From Cantharellus purpuraceus (taxonomy: Eukaryota; Basidiomycota; Agaricomycetes; Cantharellales; Hydnaceae): DNA of 64,000 nucleotides. Below the pieces are notes generated by a model that was not told the DNA's origin, did not search any database, and saw nothing but the letters and a program-made list of their open reading frames with translations. Numbering within the stretch: the first letter of the stretch is position 1; each line of letters begins with the position of its first letter. The DNA is taken from the NCBI GenBank assembly GCA_025174535.1, contig JALBUN010000001.1:3658001-3722000 (forward strand), given 5' to 3'. The translations under genes and the position numbers were made by a program. Below, piece by piece: positions 54,307-64,000 of the stretch.

Positions 54307-56720
54307 GGAGTGGCCAGAACCGCGGAAAGTCAAAGACGTACAGTCCTTCCTGGGGTTCGCCAACTTCTACTGCCACTTCATTTATGGCTACTCCGATATC
54401 ACCGTTCCGCTCACCCAACTTACTAGGAAGGGTACCCAATGGAATTTCACTGACAAATGTAGACAGAGCTTTGAGACCTTGAAGAAGGCCTTTACTTCTG
54501 CTCCAATACTGACTCATTGGGTTCCAGACATTCCTATCCTATTAGAAACCGATGCCTCTGACTATGCACTTGCTGCAATCCTGTCCATCCAATCACTTTT
54601 CACTCCTGTACATTTACACCCCCCGAACTGAATTATGATGTCCATGACAAAGAGCTCCTTGCCATATATGAAGCCTTCCGGATATGGAGACACTACCTCA
54701 AAGGCCCCTCTGACCTGGTGGACGTCATAATGGACCACAAGAACTTGGAATACTTCTCCACAATGAAACTACTCACCCAGAGACAAGTCTGATGGTCCAA
54801 ATACCTGTCTCAATTCAATCTTGTTATTCACTTCCACCCTGGTTGACCTGGAGCAAAACCTGATGTGTTAACTAGACACTGGGATGTCTACCCTAAAGAA
54901 GGGAGTAGCAACTATGCCACCATAAATCCACACAACTTTCATCCTGTGTTCACTAACGAGCAGCTGGCATTGTCCCTACAAGCATCCACCCTCATGACTC
55001 CCACCCTCTGAGCTGATACCATCATGGACATTGACCAACTCTGCTCTGACATCTGCTCATTACTCTGATCTGATCCTGTTGCAGTTAAACACTTGGATGA
55101 CCCTTCTGATCCAAAGTGGTCACTTGACCCCAAAGGACCCCTCCAACACAATGACCAGATATACGTCCCTGACGCCAATGGTCTCTGACTCTGAGTTTTG
55201 CAGTATTATCATGATCACCTGATTTTGGGCCATTTTGGGCAAAACTGCACACAAGAGTTAATCCAATGAGACTACATATGGCCAAAAATGTGAGAGTACG
55301 TTCAACACTACTGTAACTCTTGTACCACATGTATGTGCTCAAAATTGCAAAGGCACAAACCCTATGGAATGCTTAAGCAACTTCTGGTACCAGAGCAACC
55401 ATGGAACTCCATCTCCATGGATTTCATAGAGAAGCTCCCCCCATTGCTCAGATATGACACCATACCTGTGATTGTTGACAGGTTCACTAAACAGTCACCA
55501 TTCATTACGATGCATGACACTATCACCTCCGCCTTACTAGCTAAGTTGTTCATTCTCCACATGTTCTCTAAACATGGAGTCCCATCGCATGTCACATCTG
55601 ATCAGGATTCAGAGTTCATGTCCTCCTTCTTCTGCACATTAGGAAAGGCTCTCGACATGAAGCTTCATTTCACCTCCAGATACCATCCTGAGGGAGACGG
55701 ACAAACAGAGCGAATGAATCAGTCCCTGGAACAATATCTCTGAGTCTATTGTAATTATCAACAGGACAACTGGGCTGATCTACTTCCGATAGCAGAGTTT
55801 GCCTACAACAATGCCCCAAATGCAACTACTGGCATCTCTCCGTTCTTTGCTAATAAAGGTTACCATCCAAACGTCACCATCCACCCAGAGAAGGAACTCA
55901 CCTCCACCAAAGCCTGCCAATTTGTAACTGACCTCGACCAATTACACCAACATCTCTGTGAAACAATCTCTGATGCCCAGAAATGATACCAAGTCTCTGC
56001 AGACTGATGCCATATCCTGGCTCCAGACCTGTGAATCAGAGATAAAGTATTCATCAAGGCTGAACACTTCTGGCCTGTCCATTGAAGAAACTCTCCAAGA
56101 AATACTTAGGTCCTTATGAGGTCATCGCTCATGCAGGCAGTAGGTCCTTCACCCTCCAACTCCCTGACCACTTCTGAGCAGTTCACCCAGTCTTCCATAT
56201 ATCAATGCTTGAACCTGCTACTACAAACAAGATTCCCAGTTGCATCCAATCCTTGCCTCCTCCAATCATCTGAAGGAGATAACGAATATGAGATATCTGA
56301 GATCCTGGACTCAAAGATTGATTGTCAGTACAAGTGCAAGCTCCAGTACCTAGTCAAATGGACTGGATACAAAGGCACTGACAAAGAGTCCTCATGGATC
56401 TCTGCATCTGAACTCAATCATACATCCAAATCCATCTCTGATTTTCACTCCGTGTATCCAGACAAACCTGGTTCTCTTACAAATTTTCAAGTTCTATCAT
56501 TGACTCCAACTCTATTATTCTGCATCATCTTTTATTACAATTCACAAAGGAAATTACAAGTCTACCCAACCTCTGAAAAACCTCACTCCAACCCACTTTT
56601 TCTCCTTCTAATTACAAGTCAAAACTTCCACTATTCTCAAATCTGTTCTGAAATATTACAATCAAATTCATTTTTAAGTTATACATCACGCTTCCTTTTT
56701 CCTTTCCCCTTGTCTAGTTT
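54307..56720 (+). pseudogene. Inverted second copy of pol (RT end, RNase H, integrase, chromodomain)
   Basis: Plus-strand pol fragment: VQSFLGFANFYCHFI and KGTQWNFTDKCRQSF (RT/RNase H linker), PPELNYDVHDKELLAI (RNase H), HH-CC zinc finger near 55200-55340, integrase core SMDFIEKLP ... HPEGDGQTERMNQ, and chromodomain KLQYLVKWTGYKGT at 56340. At least nine in-frame TGA codons stand where the related copy has Arg. It ends at 56720 inside the antisense-ORF region, joined to minus-strand integrase. Confidence 0.88.
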
Positions 56721-56724
56721 CTCG

Positions 56725-58466
56725 GAGATGTTGGTGTAGTTGATCGAGGTCGGTTACGAATTGGTGAGCTTTGGTGGCAGTGAGTTCCTTCTCTGGGTGG
56801 ACAGAGATGTTCAGATGATAGCCTTTATTAGCAAAGAACGGAGAGATACCAGTAGTCATGTTTGGAGCGTTGTTGTAGGCAAATTCTGCGATCAGAAGTA
56901 GGTCAGCCCAGTTGTCTTGTTGATAATTACAATAGACTCAGAGATATTGTTCCAGGGACTGATTCATTCATTCTGTTTGTCCGTCTCCTTCAGGATGGTA
57001 TCTGGAGGTGAAATGAAGCTTCATGACGAGAGCCTTTCCTAATGTGAAGAAGAAGGAGGACACAAACTCTGAGCCCCGATTGGACATGACATGCGATGGG
57101 ACTCCATGTTTAGAGAATACATGGAGAACGAACAATTTAGCTAGTGAGGCAGAGGTGATGGTGTCATGCGTCGGAATGAATAGTGACTGTTTAGTGAACC
57201 TGTCGACAATCACGAGTATAGTGTTGTATCTGAGCGATGGGGGGAGCTTCTCTATGAAATCCATGGAGATGGAGTTCCATGGTTGCTCTGGTACCAGAAG
57301 TTGCTTAAGCATTCTGTAGGGTTTGTGCCTTTGCAATTTTGAGCGCATACACATGGCGCAGGAGTTACAGTAGTGTTGAATGTATTCTCGCATTTTTGGC
57401 CATATGTAGTCTTGTCGGATTAATCCTTGTGTGTGATTTTGCCCAAAATGGCCAGAAATTGGGTGATCATGATAATACTGCAAAACTCAGAGTTGGAGAC
57501 CATTGGCGTCGGGGATGTATATCCAGTTGTTGTGTCAGAGGTGTCCTTCAGGGTCAAGTGACCACTTCAGATTGGAAGGGTTGTCCAAGTGTTTAACTGC
57601 AACAGGATCGGATCGGAGTGATGAGTGAATGTCGGAGCGGAGTTGGTTGATGTCCATAATGGTGACAGCTCAGAGGGTGGGAGTCATGAGGGTGGATTCC
57701 TGTAGGGACAATGCCAGCTGCTTGTTAGTAAACACAGGATGAAAGTTGTGTGGGTTTACAGTGGCATAGTTGCTACTCCCCTCTTTAGGGTAGATGTCCC
57801 AGTCTAGTTAACGTGTCAGGTTTTGCTCCAAGTCAACCTGGATGGAAATGGATAATGAGATTGAACTGAGATAGATATTTGGACCATCGGACTTGTCTCC
57901 AGGTGAGTAGTTTCGTTGTGGAGAAGTATTCCAAGTTTTTGTCGTCAGTTATGATGTCCACCGGATCGGAGGGGCCTTCCAGGTAGTATCCCCATATCTG
58001 GAAGGCTTCATATATGGCAAGGAGCTCTTTGTCATGAACATCATAGTTCAGTTCAGGGGGCATAAATGTATGCGAGTGAAAAGCGATCGGATGGATTGTC
58101 CATCGTCCAGAGAGATGATGGACAGGATTGCAGCAAGTGCATAGTTGGAGGCATTGGTTTCTAATAGGATAGGAACATCTGGAACCCAATGAGTCAGTAT
58201 TGGAGCAGAAGGGCCTTTTTTAAGGTCTCAAAACTCTGTCTACATTCGTCAGTGAAATTCCATTGGGTACCCTTCCTAGTAAGTCGGGTGAGTGGAACGG
58301 TGATATCAGAGTAGCCATAAATGAAGCGGCAGTAGAAGTTGGTGAACCCCAGGAGGGACTGTATGTCTTTGACTTTCTGGGGTTCCGGCCATTCCTGTAT
58401 GACTTTGATTTTGTCATCAGACATTGTCAGTCCTGCAGGGGAGAGGATATAGCCTAGATACTTGAC
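56725..58466 (-). pseudogene. RNase H and integrase of the inner element
   Basis: Minus-strand: KVKDIQSLLGFTNFYCRFIYG, RNase H ELNYDVHDKELLAI, integrase zinc finger H..H...C..C (YHDHPISGHFGQ ... CNSCAMCMRSK), core SMDFIEKLPPS and GDGQTE. The second catalytic Asp of the DDE triad is Asn (SNRGSEF). The 5' end at 58466 is broken by LTR-D; the 3' end is cut at 56725 before the chromodomain. Confidence 0.88.
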
Positions 58467-59585
58467 TGTGAGGGTGACGCTGATGATGAGGCCACAACAA
58501 CAAGATACTCAATAAGTGAGAGCCGATAAGAAATAATGCCAGCTGGTACAGCGGATATCCTCAGTCTATACAGCTGTTTCTGATAAATACATGGGACTTA
58601 CCTGGTATGTTATTTGGAAGACTGGACTTCTAGGGGAGAGGGGAACAGAGGGGGAACAGAGGGGGAACAGAGGGGATAGGAGGAATAGGAGCACATAGGA
58701 GGCTCAGGAGGTTGAGGGGGAGGTAGGAAAGCGAGGGGAAATGGTTAGGAGGGAAGAGGAGAAGCCCCTTTAAGCTCCACACACATCAGATCATTCTTCT
58801 ATATTTCTTTTATATTTTATTTCGTCATTTTTTCCCTATTGGCTCCACCCCCCATTTCATTTTTATCACAAGTTTCTTTCCCATGTTTCAAATGACACAG
58901 AACTTTTATCACGAGTTATTAGCATGCATATCTTGTATAAAACATGCCTAGCTAGATATGCAATGGACCAGAGAATTTCCTCTCATCTGTTTCTGTTGTC
59001 TGTGTCTGAACTATTCGTTTCTGGAATAACTCCAGAACGAACGCGTATTTCTACTATCTTTTGCATAATTCTCCAGAGTATTGCAACATATATTCGAATC
59101 CCAGTTTTCGAAGCCTAAGCTCCACTGGTTGATTTTCTATTAAGCATTTACTCTCGTTCAAATCATCTGCTCCTGATCCCTGCTCAAATTGTTGATATCT
59201 AGACGAAGATCACACCAAATCCCATCAAACTTCGTAGGAAGATACTACTCAAGTATATCTTCAATTCGATTATGCATACATCCAGTTCCCATCACTCCCT
59301 CTGTCTCTATTCGAAATCTACTCTCCACACACCCCCAGCAAGGTGAAATTTTTTCAACATGGTACAGCGGATATCCTCAGAGATCAAGCTGAGGGGATCA
59401 CACTGCACCAAGGCGAGTCTTTATACTAAATGATGGAGACGGATAGGAGAACCAAGATAGGGGAGGAAGGATAGGGGAAGTGATAGGGGCAATGAAATAG
59501 GGGAGATGCACCCTGACAGGCTGCGCTGATAGGGGTGTCAAGAGAAAATACTAAAAATAGAATATGACTTATTTGAACCCTGACA
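58467..59585. mobile_element. Solo LTR-D, TSD TTGAC
   Basis: 1119 bp, TGTGAGGGTGACGC to TTTGAACCCTGACA, flanked by TTGAC at 58462-58466 and 59586-59590. Removing it joins RT ...HSNSV to KYLGYILSPAG in frame. Relatives at 38340-39020 and 48477-49156. Confidence 0.93.
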
Positions 59586-60564
59586 TTGACCGAGTTGGAG
59601 TGGAATTTGCATTTGTCAGTGTGGGCAAAAAGGCCATGTTTTCGGAGACATCGGAGTACTTTTCGGACATGTGTCTGATGCTCTTCTTCATTGTCCAAAT
59701 ATACCAAAATGTCATCTAAGTAAACGAGGACGGTTACATCAAGGAGGTCAGCAAAGGTATCATTCATGAACCTCTGGAAGGCAGCTGGAGCATTGGTTAG
59801 TCCAAAGGGCATGACATATCGTGTGTGGAAAGTCGTTTTCCATTTGTCGCCTTCTCGGATGCGGACTAGATGGTAGGCATGTCGGAGATCTATTTTGGAA
59901 TAGATCTTAGCCTTTCAAGGACTCTTGAGTAGGTCCACGGTGCAGGGAATTGGGTATCAGTCTTTCTTGGTGATCTTGTTAAGTCCATGGAAGTTGACAC
60001 ATAGATGGAGTGATCCGTCCTTTTTGCAGACAAATAGGACTAGAGCTCCATGGGGTGATAGGGATGGGCGGATGAAGCCTGTGGCCAAGTTCTCGTCTAT
60101 GAATGTTTGGAGAGCCAGTAGCTCTTTTTGGGATAGCAAGTAGATAGGGCCAAGTGGAGGGGTGGAGTTGTCATCCAGTTCAATCTTGAGATCGTATGGT
60201 TGGTGTTCTGCCAGGGAGTTGGCTTTAGACTTGCTGAACACATCGGTGAACTCATGATACTCCTTAGGAACCATAGATAGGTCCGGTGGAGTTGATTGGG
60301 CGAAACGAGCGGCGAGGAATATTGGATTGGAGAGGTGGACCTGGAATGTGTGAGAGCCATCCAGTTTGCTTAGTCTGGTGAAGACCATAGTGTCCACCAT
60401 CGAGGTAGATGGAGTATCTATTGGAGTGGAGTCAGCAGAGGTGGAAGATAAAGTTGCTGGTGATGTCGGGGATGACACAGCCTGTACTGGGGAATGGAAT
60501 GTGATATGGCCCAATGCCCAGTCAATCAACGGATTGTAGCAGGTGAGCCAGTTATGTCCGAGAA
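59586..60564 (-). pseudogene. Reverse transcriptase of the inner element
   Basis: Minus-strand: [53 protein letters not shown] and the catalytic YLDD in [13 protein letters not shown] break near 59900-59960 (ITKKD and the following) shifts the frame. The protease end lies beyond the LTR-E at 60565. Confidence 0.88.
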
Positions 60565-61945
60565 TGTTTTGGAACCCACAAAATTATGGTGTTAGGGCAA
60601 ACTCTAAATCACCACAATTCCATGAATGAACAGCTGAGAAGAATATCAAATCCTACTGCAGCACAACTCCAGAAACAATTTAACGTTTGTACTTTGGTTA
60701 CAATCCATTGTAATGGTCAATGCAGATGATACGCAGGAAGGTAATATGTTTCTTAGCAGCAGGGAATGAATAAGACTTCCAGAGTCTAGAGTTCACGGAC
60801 ACTTAGGGGTCCAGATATTCCAAAAAGAGGGGAATGCACTTAGAGGCTAGAGGAAGTAGGTGGATGAATCCAACCGTCCAACCAGTGACACTCTGAAGCG
60901 GGTAACAGCAATGTGTGAACTAGTCTAGCAACTGCTTCACACAAGTTCAAGATCCTAATGCTCTGCAAAGGCAGTACACACTAGTTACTTAAACAAGAGC
61001 ACTAATGGCAGGACTATTGACAGACAATCTCACCCTGTAGATTTGTAGTCACGTGAGGCAGATACTACACTCACGCCCAAAGCAGGACAATCACTACTTC
61101 GAGTGCAATCGAATACAGTTACACAACTGTAAGCAACCCTTGAACTGGACAATCAACAGTTACTGAGATATAGAGGATGACACTGTATGTCACTCTAGTC
61201 ACACTGATGTGCAAATGATGGGGTAGAGATGGTTATTTATTCAGAGGCAGAATGGGCTCCTTTTATATTGTATTTACAGGAGCTGACTAATACTACTGGA
61301 AACTTCTACCTATTAATAGATGGAAATTACTGGAAGCTAGTGGAATATGTGAGAAGGGGGTGGAAGTTTCCTAGCCAATGAGCTGCTTGGATTTGCTCTG
61401 ACTCATGGCATGAGTCATGGATGGAGTCATAGTATGAGTAATCACAGGAGTCATTGCATGAGTCACCATTACTCAAATAACTCGGTCAATACTTTGTTTC
61501 CCAGGCTGATTAGCACAGCTATGGGTAGGCACAGCTTCTATTGAACTCTCCACTGAAAATGGAGTCAGGAGGTGCAGTGGTTGCGAAGATATTGAGCATT
61601 TACTGGCAGTGGTGACCAGATTGAGTTGGAGATTGAAATGAGTCATGTGATTGAAAATGAGTCAGTAGTCTGGGTGACTCCGGCTGACTTTAAAGCTGCT
61701 GACATCTGCGAAGGTTTGTGGGTCCATGTGGGTCCCAAAACTTCACCCAGCAGAACAATAAGTTTGTAGACTCATTTCTGCATGGAAAATTCCTGAAAAA
61801 AATATGAAAAAATAGAGAATATTTGAATGGCCCTGAATCAAGAGAAAGCAGCACATATATGCTGATATTTTAAGGCCATGAAGTGAAATTGTACAGTTTC
61901 AGGACTTTAAACAAGATCTTTTAAGGGAAAACCAGTTCCCATACA
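60565..61945 (-). mobile_element. Solo LTR-E, TSD GAGAA
   Basis: 1381 bp, TGTTTTGGAACCC to GTTCCCATACA, flanked by GAGAA at 60560-60564 and 61946-61950. It provides the empty site (TTTCTTAGCAG near 60750) for TIR-565 copy 1. Confidence 0.95.
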
Positions 61946-63478
61946 GAGAACCACAGAACAGCTGGAGTCAAGCAGAGTAACATAGAATGTAAGGTTCTGG
62001 ATTTCTCTGACAGAAAAACGGATAGACAGATCTATAGCTTGTGAAATAACAGCATTAATAGTGCCATCAAATAATTGGAGCGATATCGGAGTTATGGTGT
62101 ATGGAGTTTATGTAAATTGGAAAAAGAGGAATTGAGGAAACAATGAGTAGAACCAGAGTCAATTAATGCTTGGATAGCGGTATCAGGAATGGAGTTGGAG
62201 TACACAAGGAGGGTAAGGGAGTTGGAGTGGGAAAGAGTGGATGCGTTCAGGCAGACCTTGTTTGTCATACGGGGAGTATCAATGCAGCCCTCAGCCCATA
62301 CAGAGACTATAGGACTGCTTACTATTTTTTTGGGTCCGTCGTGGCATTGGTGGCACAGCCCTTTGCCTTTGCTGCAGATGAGGTTGCCTTGTTGCAATCC
62401 TTGGCTTGGTGGCCAGGTTTTCCACAGAACAGACAGAGGTTGTTGTCCATGTGATGCTGGCATTCCTGCTGGGTACGTTTTCCGTCCTTCCCCAGCTTGG
62501 TGGAGAGGTCCAGAGTACTCTTGTGAGCTCTGGAGTTATTGCTGGTGCTGGAGTTGTTCTGACCGGAACTGGAAGTGGCTTACCTGTGTTTGACTTCTGG
62601 CCTGAGTTGGTAGTAGTCTTCTTATCAGACCCCTTGTTGGACTTTGGGGTCTTGTCCGATGATTTGTCCAATTTGTTGTTAGCCAAATTTTCGCAGGAGA
62701 CCTCAGATTGATGTTCCCAATAACAGGCATCGATAGATTGGGCGAGCTTGCAAAGGTTAACCAAAGTATCTGGCTTACTGACGTGTGATATCTCGTCCTT
62801 GATGCGGGATGGGAGTCCAACGTAAAATTGGTGTCGGAGTGTGGCATCGCCCCATTGGACTTTTGGGACTAGCTGCTGGAAGCTCACAATGTATTTTGCA
62901 ATTTTGTGATTTTCCTTCATCTGAAGTCGATCGAGTTTGTTCTCGGCATCGGCCTTGGGGTTGTAAGGACCGAAATTGGTCTGAAGTTTGGAGATGAAGT
63001 CGGAGTAGTCATCTGACCATATCAGCTCATCGGAGTCGTCCATGAGGGCTGGCTTGAAGTAGTCCAGTGTGGTGCCCTTGAGATAGGACATGGTGAAGGT
63101 GACCTTTGCCCAATTGGATGTGAATGTGTTGGGGCAGTCATGGAAGTTCAACCAGCATTGCACCAAGAATGGCTGGAGCTTTTGTGGATCGGAGCCATCA
63201 AATGGGTCAGGTTCTCAGACCTTGGTCCAGGACTTAGGGGCTTGTGGGTTATGGATGCTGCTGGCGAGCAGGGAGATGGCTTGTGCCAGATTTGGAGAGG
63301 GCGGAGTGTCGTCTTCTTCATTGATGGCCTCTATGTGGTCCGTCGGTTCTTCGACAACCTCAGGGATGGTGTCGATGCTGGGAGCGGGCACCTCGATGGT
63401 TTGTGCATGTTCAGAATTGGTGGTGGATCATGGCATTGGTAGGGGTGAGTATGGCAGTTCAAATATACTGTTACACAC
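61946..63478 (-). pseudogene. gag and protease of the inner element
   Basis: Minus-strand. Gag from about 63440: matrix-like N-terminus, then the retrotransposon gag domain (WAKVTFTMSYLKGTTLDYFK, FGPYNPKADAENKLDRLQMK, LRHQFYVGLPSRIKDEI) to about 62700. A CCHC zinc knuckle is readable near 62430 (CxFCGKPGHQAKDC in one frame). The protease has IDSGSTHCFLNSSF at about 62150-62110. A frameshift between 62290 and 62460 separates them. Leader from 63478 starts GTATATTTGAACTGCC. Confidence 0.88.
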
Positions 63479-63984
63479 TAGGTCCGATTGGGGGTCAGAG
63501 ATTGGGTCGGAGGTTTGGTCAGAGTCAGAGAAGGAGTCAGGTACATCGTGGGGGTTGGAATGGACTTGGCTTCAGCTTATATGCTGCACCCTCACTAATA
63601 CCGGTGTCTGAGATTTCAGAGATGGAGTATGACTTAGAGAGTTAGGATCGGACTTAGGAACTAGGCATGATTTGATATTCAAACTGGGGAATGAATTCCC
63701 CAGTCAGGCAACTTAAATACATATTTGAAATCTAATAATAATTACTCCGGTAATGGGTCTCCAAGGCCAACGGCCTTACATGAGTATGTCTGAGTCCGAC
63801 AGGGATAAATTATGGTGATGCTGATGCATCAATTGGAACTGGAGACAGATGGGCAGAATTGACGGTGACAATCGGACAGGTAGATGGAGATGTGGTGTTT
63901 TCCAAATGGAGTATAGATTTTATATGCGCAGGGATCTGAGTGGATCGGACAGGGATCTGGGCGTTAATGAATATAGTCATAACA
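63479..63984 (-). mobile_element. 5' LTR of the full-length element
   Basis: 506 bp, TGTTACACACTAGG to GTCATAACA on +. A ~20-bp deletion near 63806 (CGACAGGGATAAATTATGG) distinguishes it from the 3' LTR. Right flank CTGGA continues the outer gag. Confidence 0.93.
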
Positions 63985-64000
63985 CTGGACTACTTCAAGC

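Larger units (their letters stand above)
50054..63984 (-). mobile_element. Full-length LTR-A chromodomain Gypsy retrotransposon with nested insertions, TSD CTGGA
   Basis: 13.9 kb, inserted into the outer gag, with CTGGA at 50049-50053 and 63985-63989. 5' LTR 63984-63479 and 3' LTR 50580-50054 in sense (minus) orientation. Gene order in sense: gag, protease, RT, RNase H, integrase, chromodomain; an antisense ORF lies before the polypurine tract at 50596-50581. It contains solo LTR-E 60565-61945, solo LTR-D 58467-59585, and a rearranged block 52882-56720 with a second LTR-E and an inverted pol. All open frames are broken, so it is non-autonomous. Confidence 0.9.

Overview
The window is a piece of nuclear genome from a filamentous basidiomycete, most likely an Agaricomycete. 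The evidence is: many 50-75 bp spliceosomal introns, multi-exon P450 genes (one CYP63-like), a DUF6533-type membrane protein gene, a small YABBY/HMG-like protein gene, and chromodomain Gypsy retrotransposons. No prokaryotic features, CRISPR arrays or rRNA/tRNA genes were recognised. All gene models were spliced by eye from GT-AG (or GC-AG) junctions and reading phase.

Left part (1-15,200), gene-rich. A relic of a sugar transporter (40-300) precedes an intact MFS sugar transporter (1059-2913, +), which converges on an intact 16-exon cytochrome P450 (3468-5955, -). Next comes a head-to-tail array of five short-chain dehydrogenase/reductase (SDR) genes, all + and all with the same six-exon layout: four look intact (7108-8235, 8541-9612, 10430-11492, 13900-14981) and the fourth in order (12438-13446) is a pseudogene. 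A sixth, broken copy lies 31 kb away on the other strand (45786-46829). A second, CYP63-like P450 (23827-26617, +) sits alone between transposon blocks. A transporter, two P450s and an SDR array suggest oxidative metabolism of a small molecule or xenobiotic, but the substrate cannot be read from the sequence.

Middle part (15,800-40,800), mostly transposon debris. I defined families by their termini and target-site duplications (TSDs). LTR-A is ~520 bp (TGTTA...TAACA). LTR-B is 284 bp and rich in hairpins. LTR-D starts TGTGAGGG or similar. LTR-E is ~1.3 kb (TGTATGGGAAC...CCAAAACA). LTR-F is ~600 bp. A 565-bp AT-rich terminal-inverted-repeat element (TIR-565, ends GACGCTTGTTC, 3-bp TSD) occurs three times, once inside another copy of itself. 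At 32,499-35,306 there is a ~2.8 kb foldback palindrome with ~1.38 kb arms.

Right part (40,800-47,900): a DUF6533-like membrane protein gene (-), a small YABBY/HMG-like gene (-), the sixth SDR pseudogene (-) and weakly supported exons.

Far right (47,950-64,000): layered nested retrotransposons. An older LTR-A element (5' LTR ~47,953-48,444, gag from ~49,680) received a solo LTR-A (TSD CTGCC), which itself received an LTR-D-like solo LTR (TSD TATTC). Its gag was then split by a 13.9 kb LTR-A chromodomain Gypsy element (50,054-63,984, TSD CTGGA, sense on the minus strand), which carries further LTR-D and LTR-E insertions and an inverted second pol segment. Opposite the 3' end of its gag-pol lies an antisense reading frame (50,698-52,349) with counterparts in two other elements. 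Stop codons and differences between copies are mostly CG-to-TG/CA changes, as expected from decay of methylated CpG or a RIP-like process.
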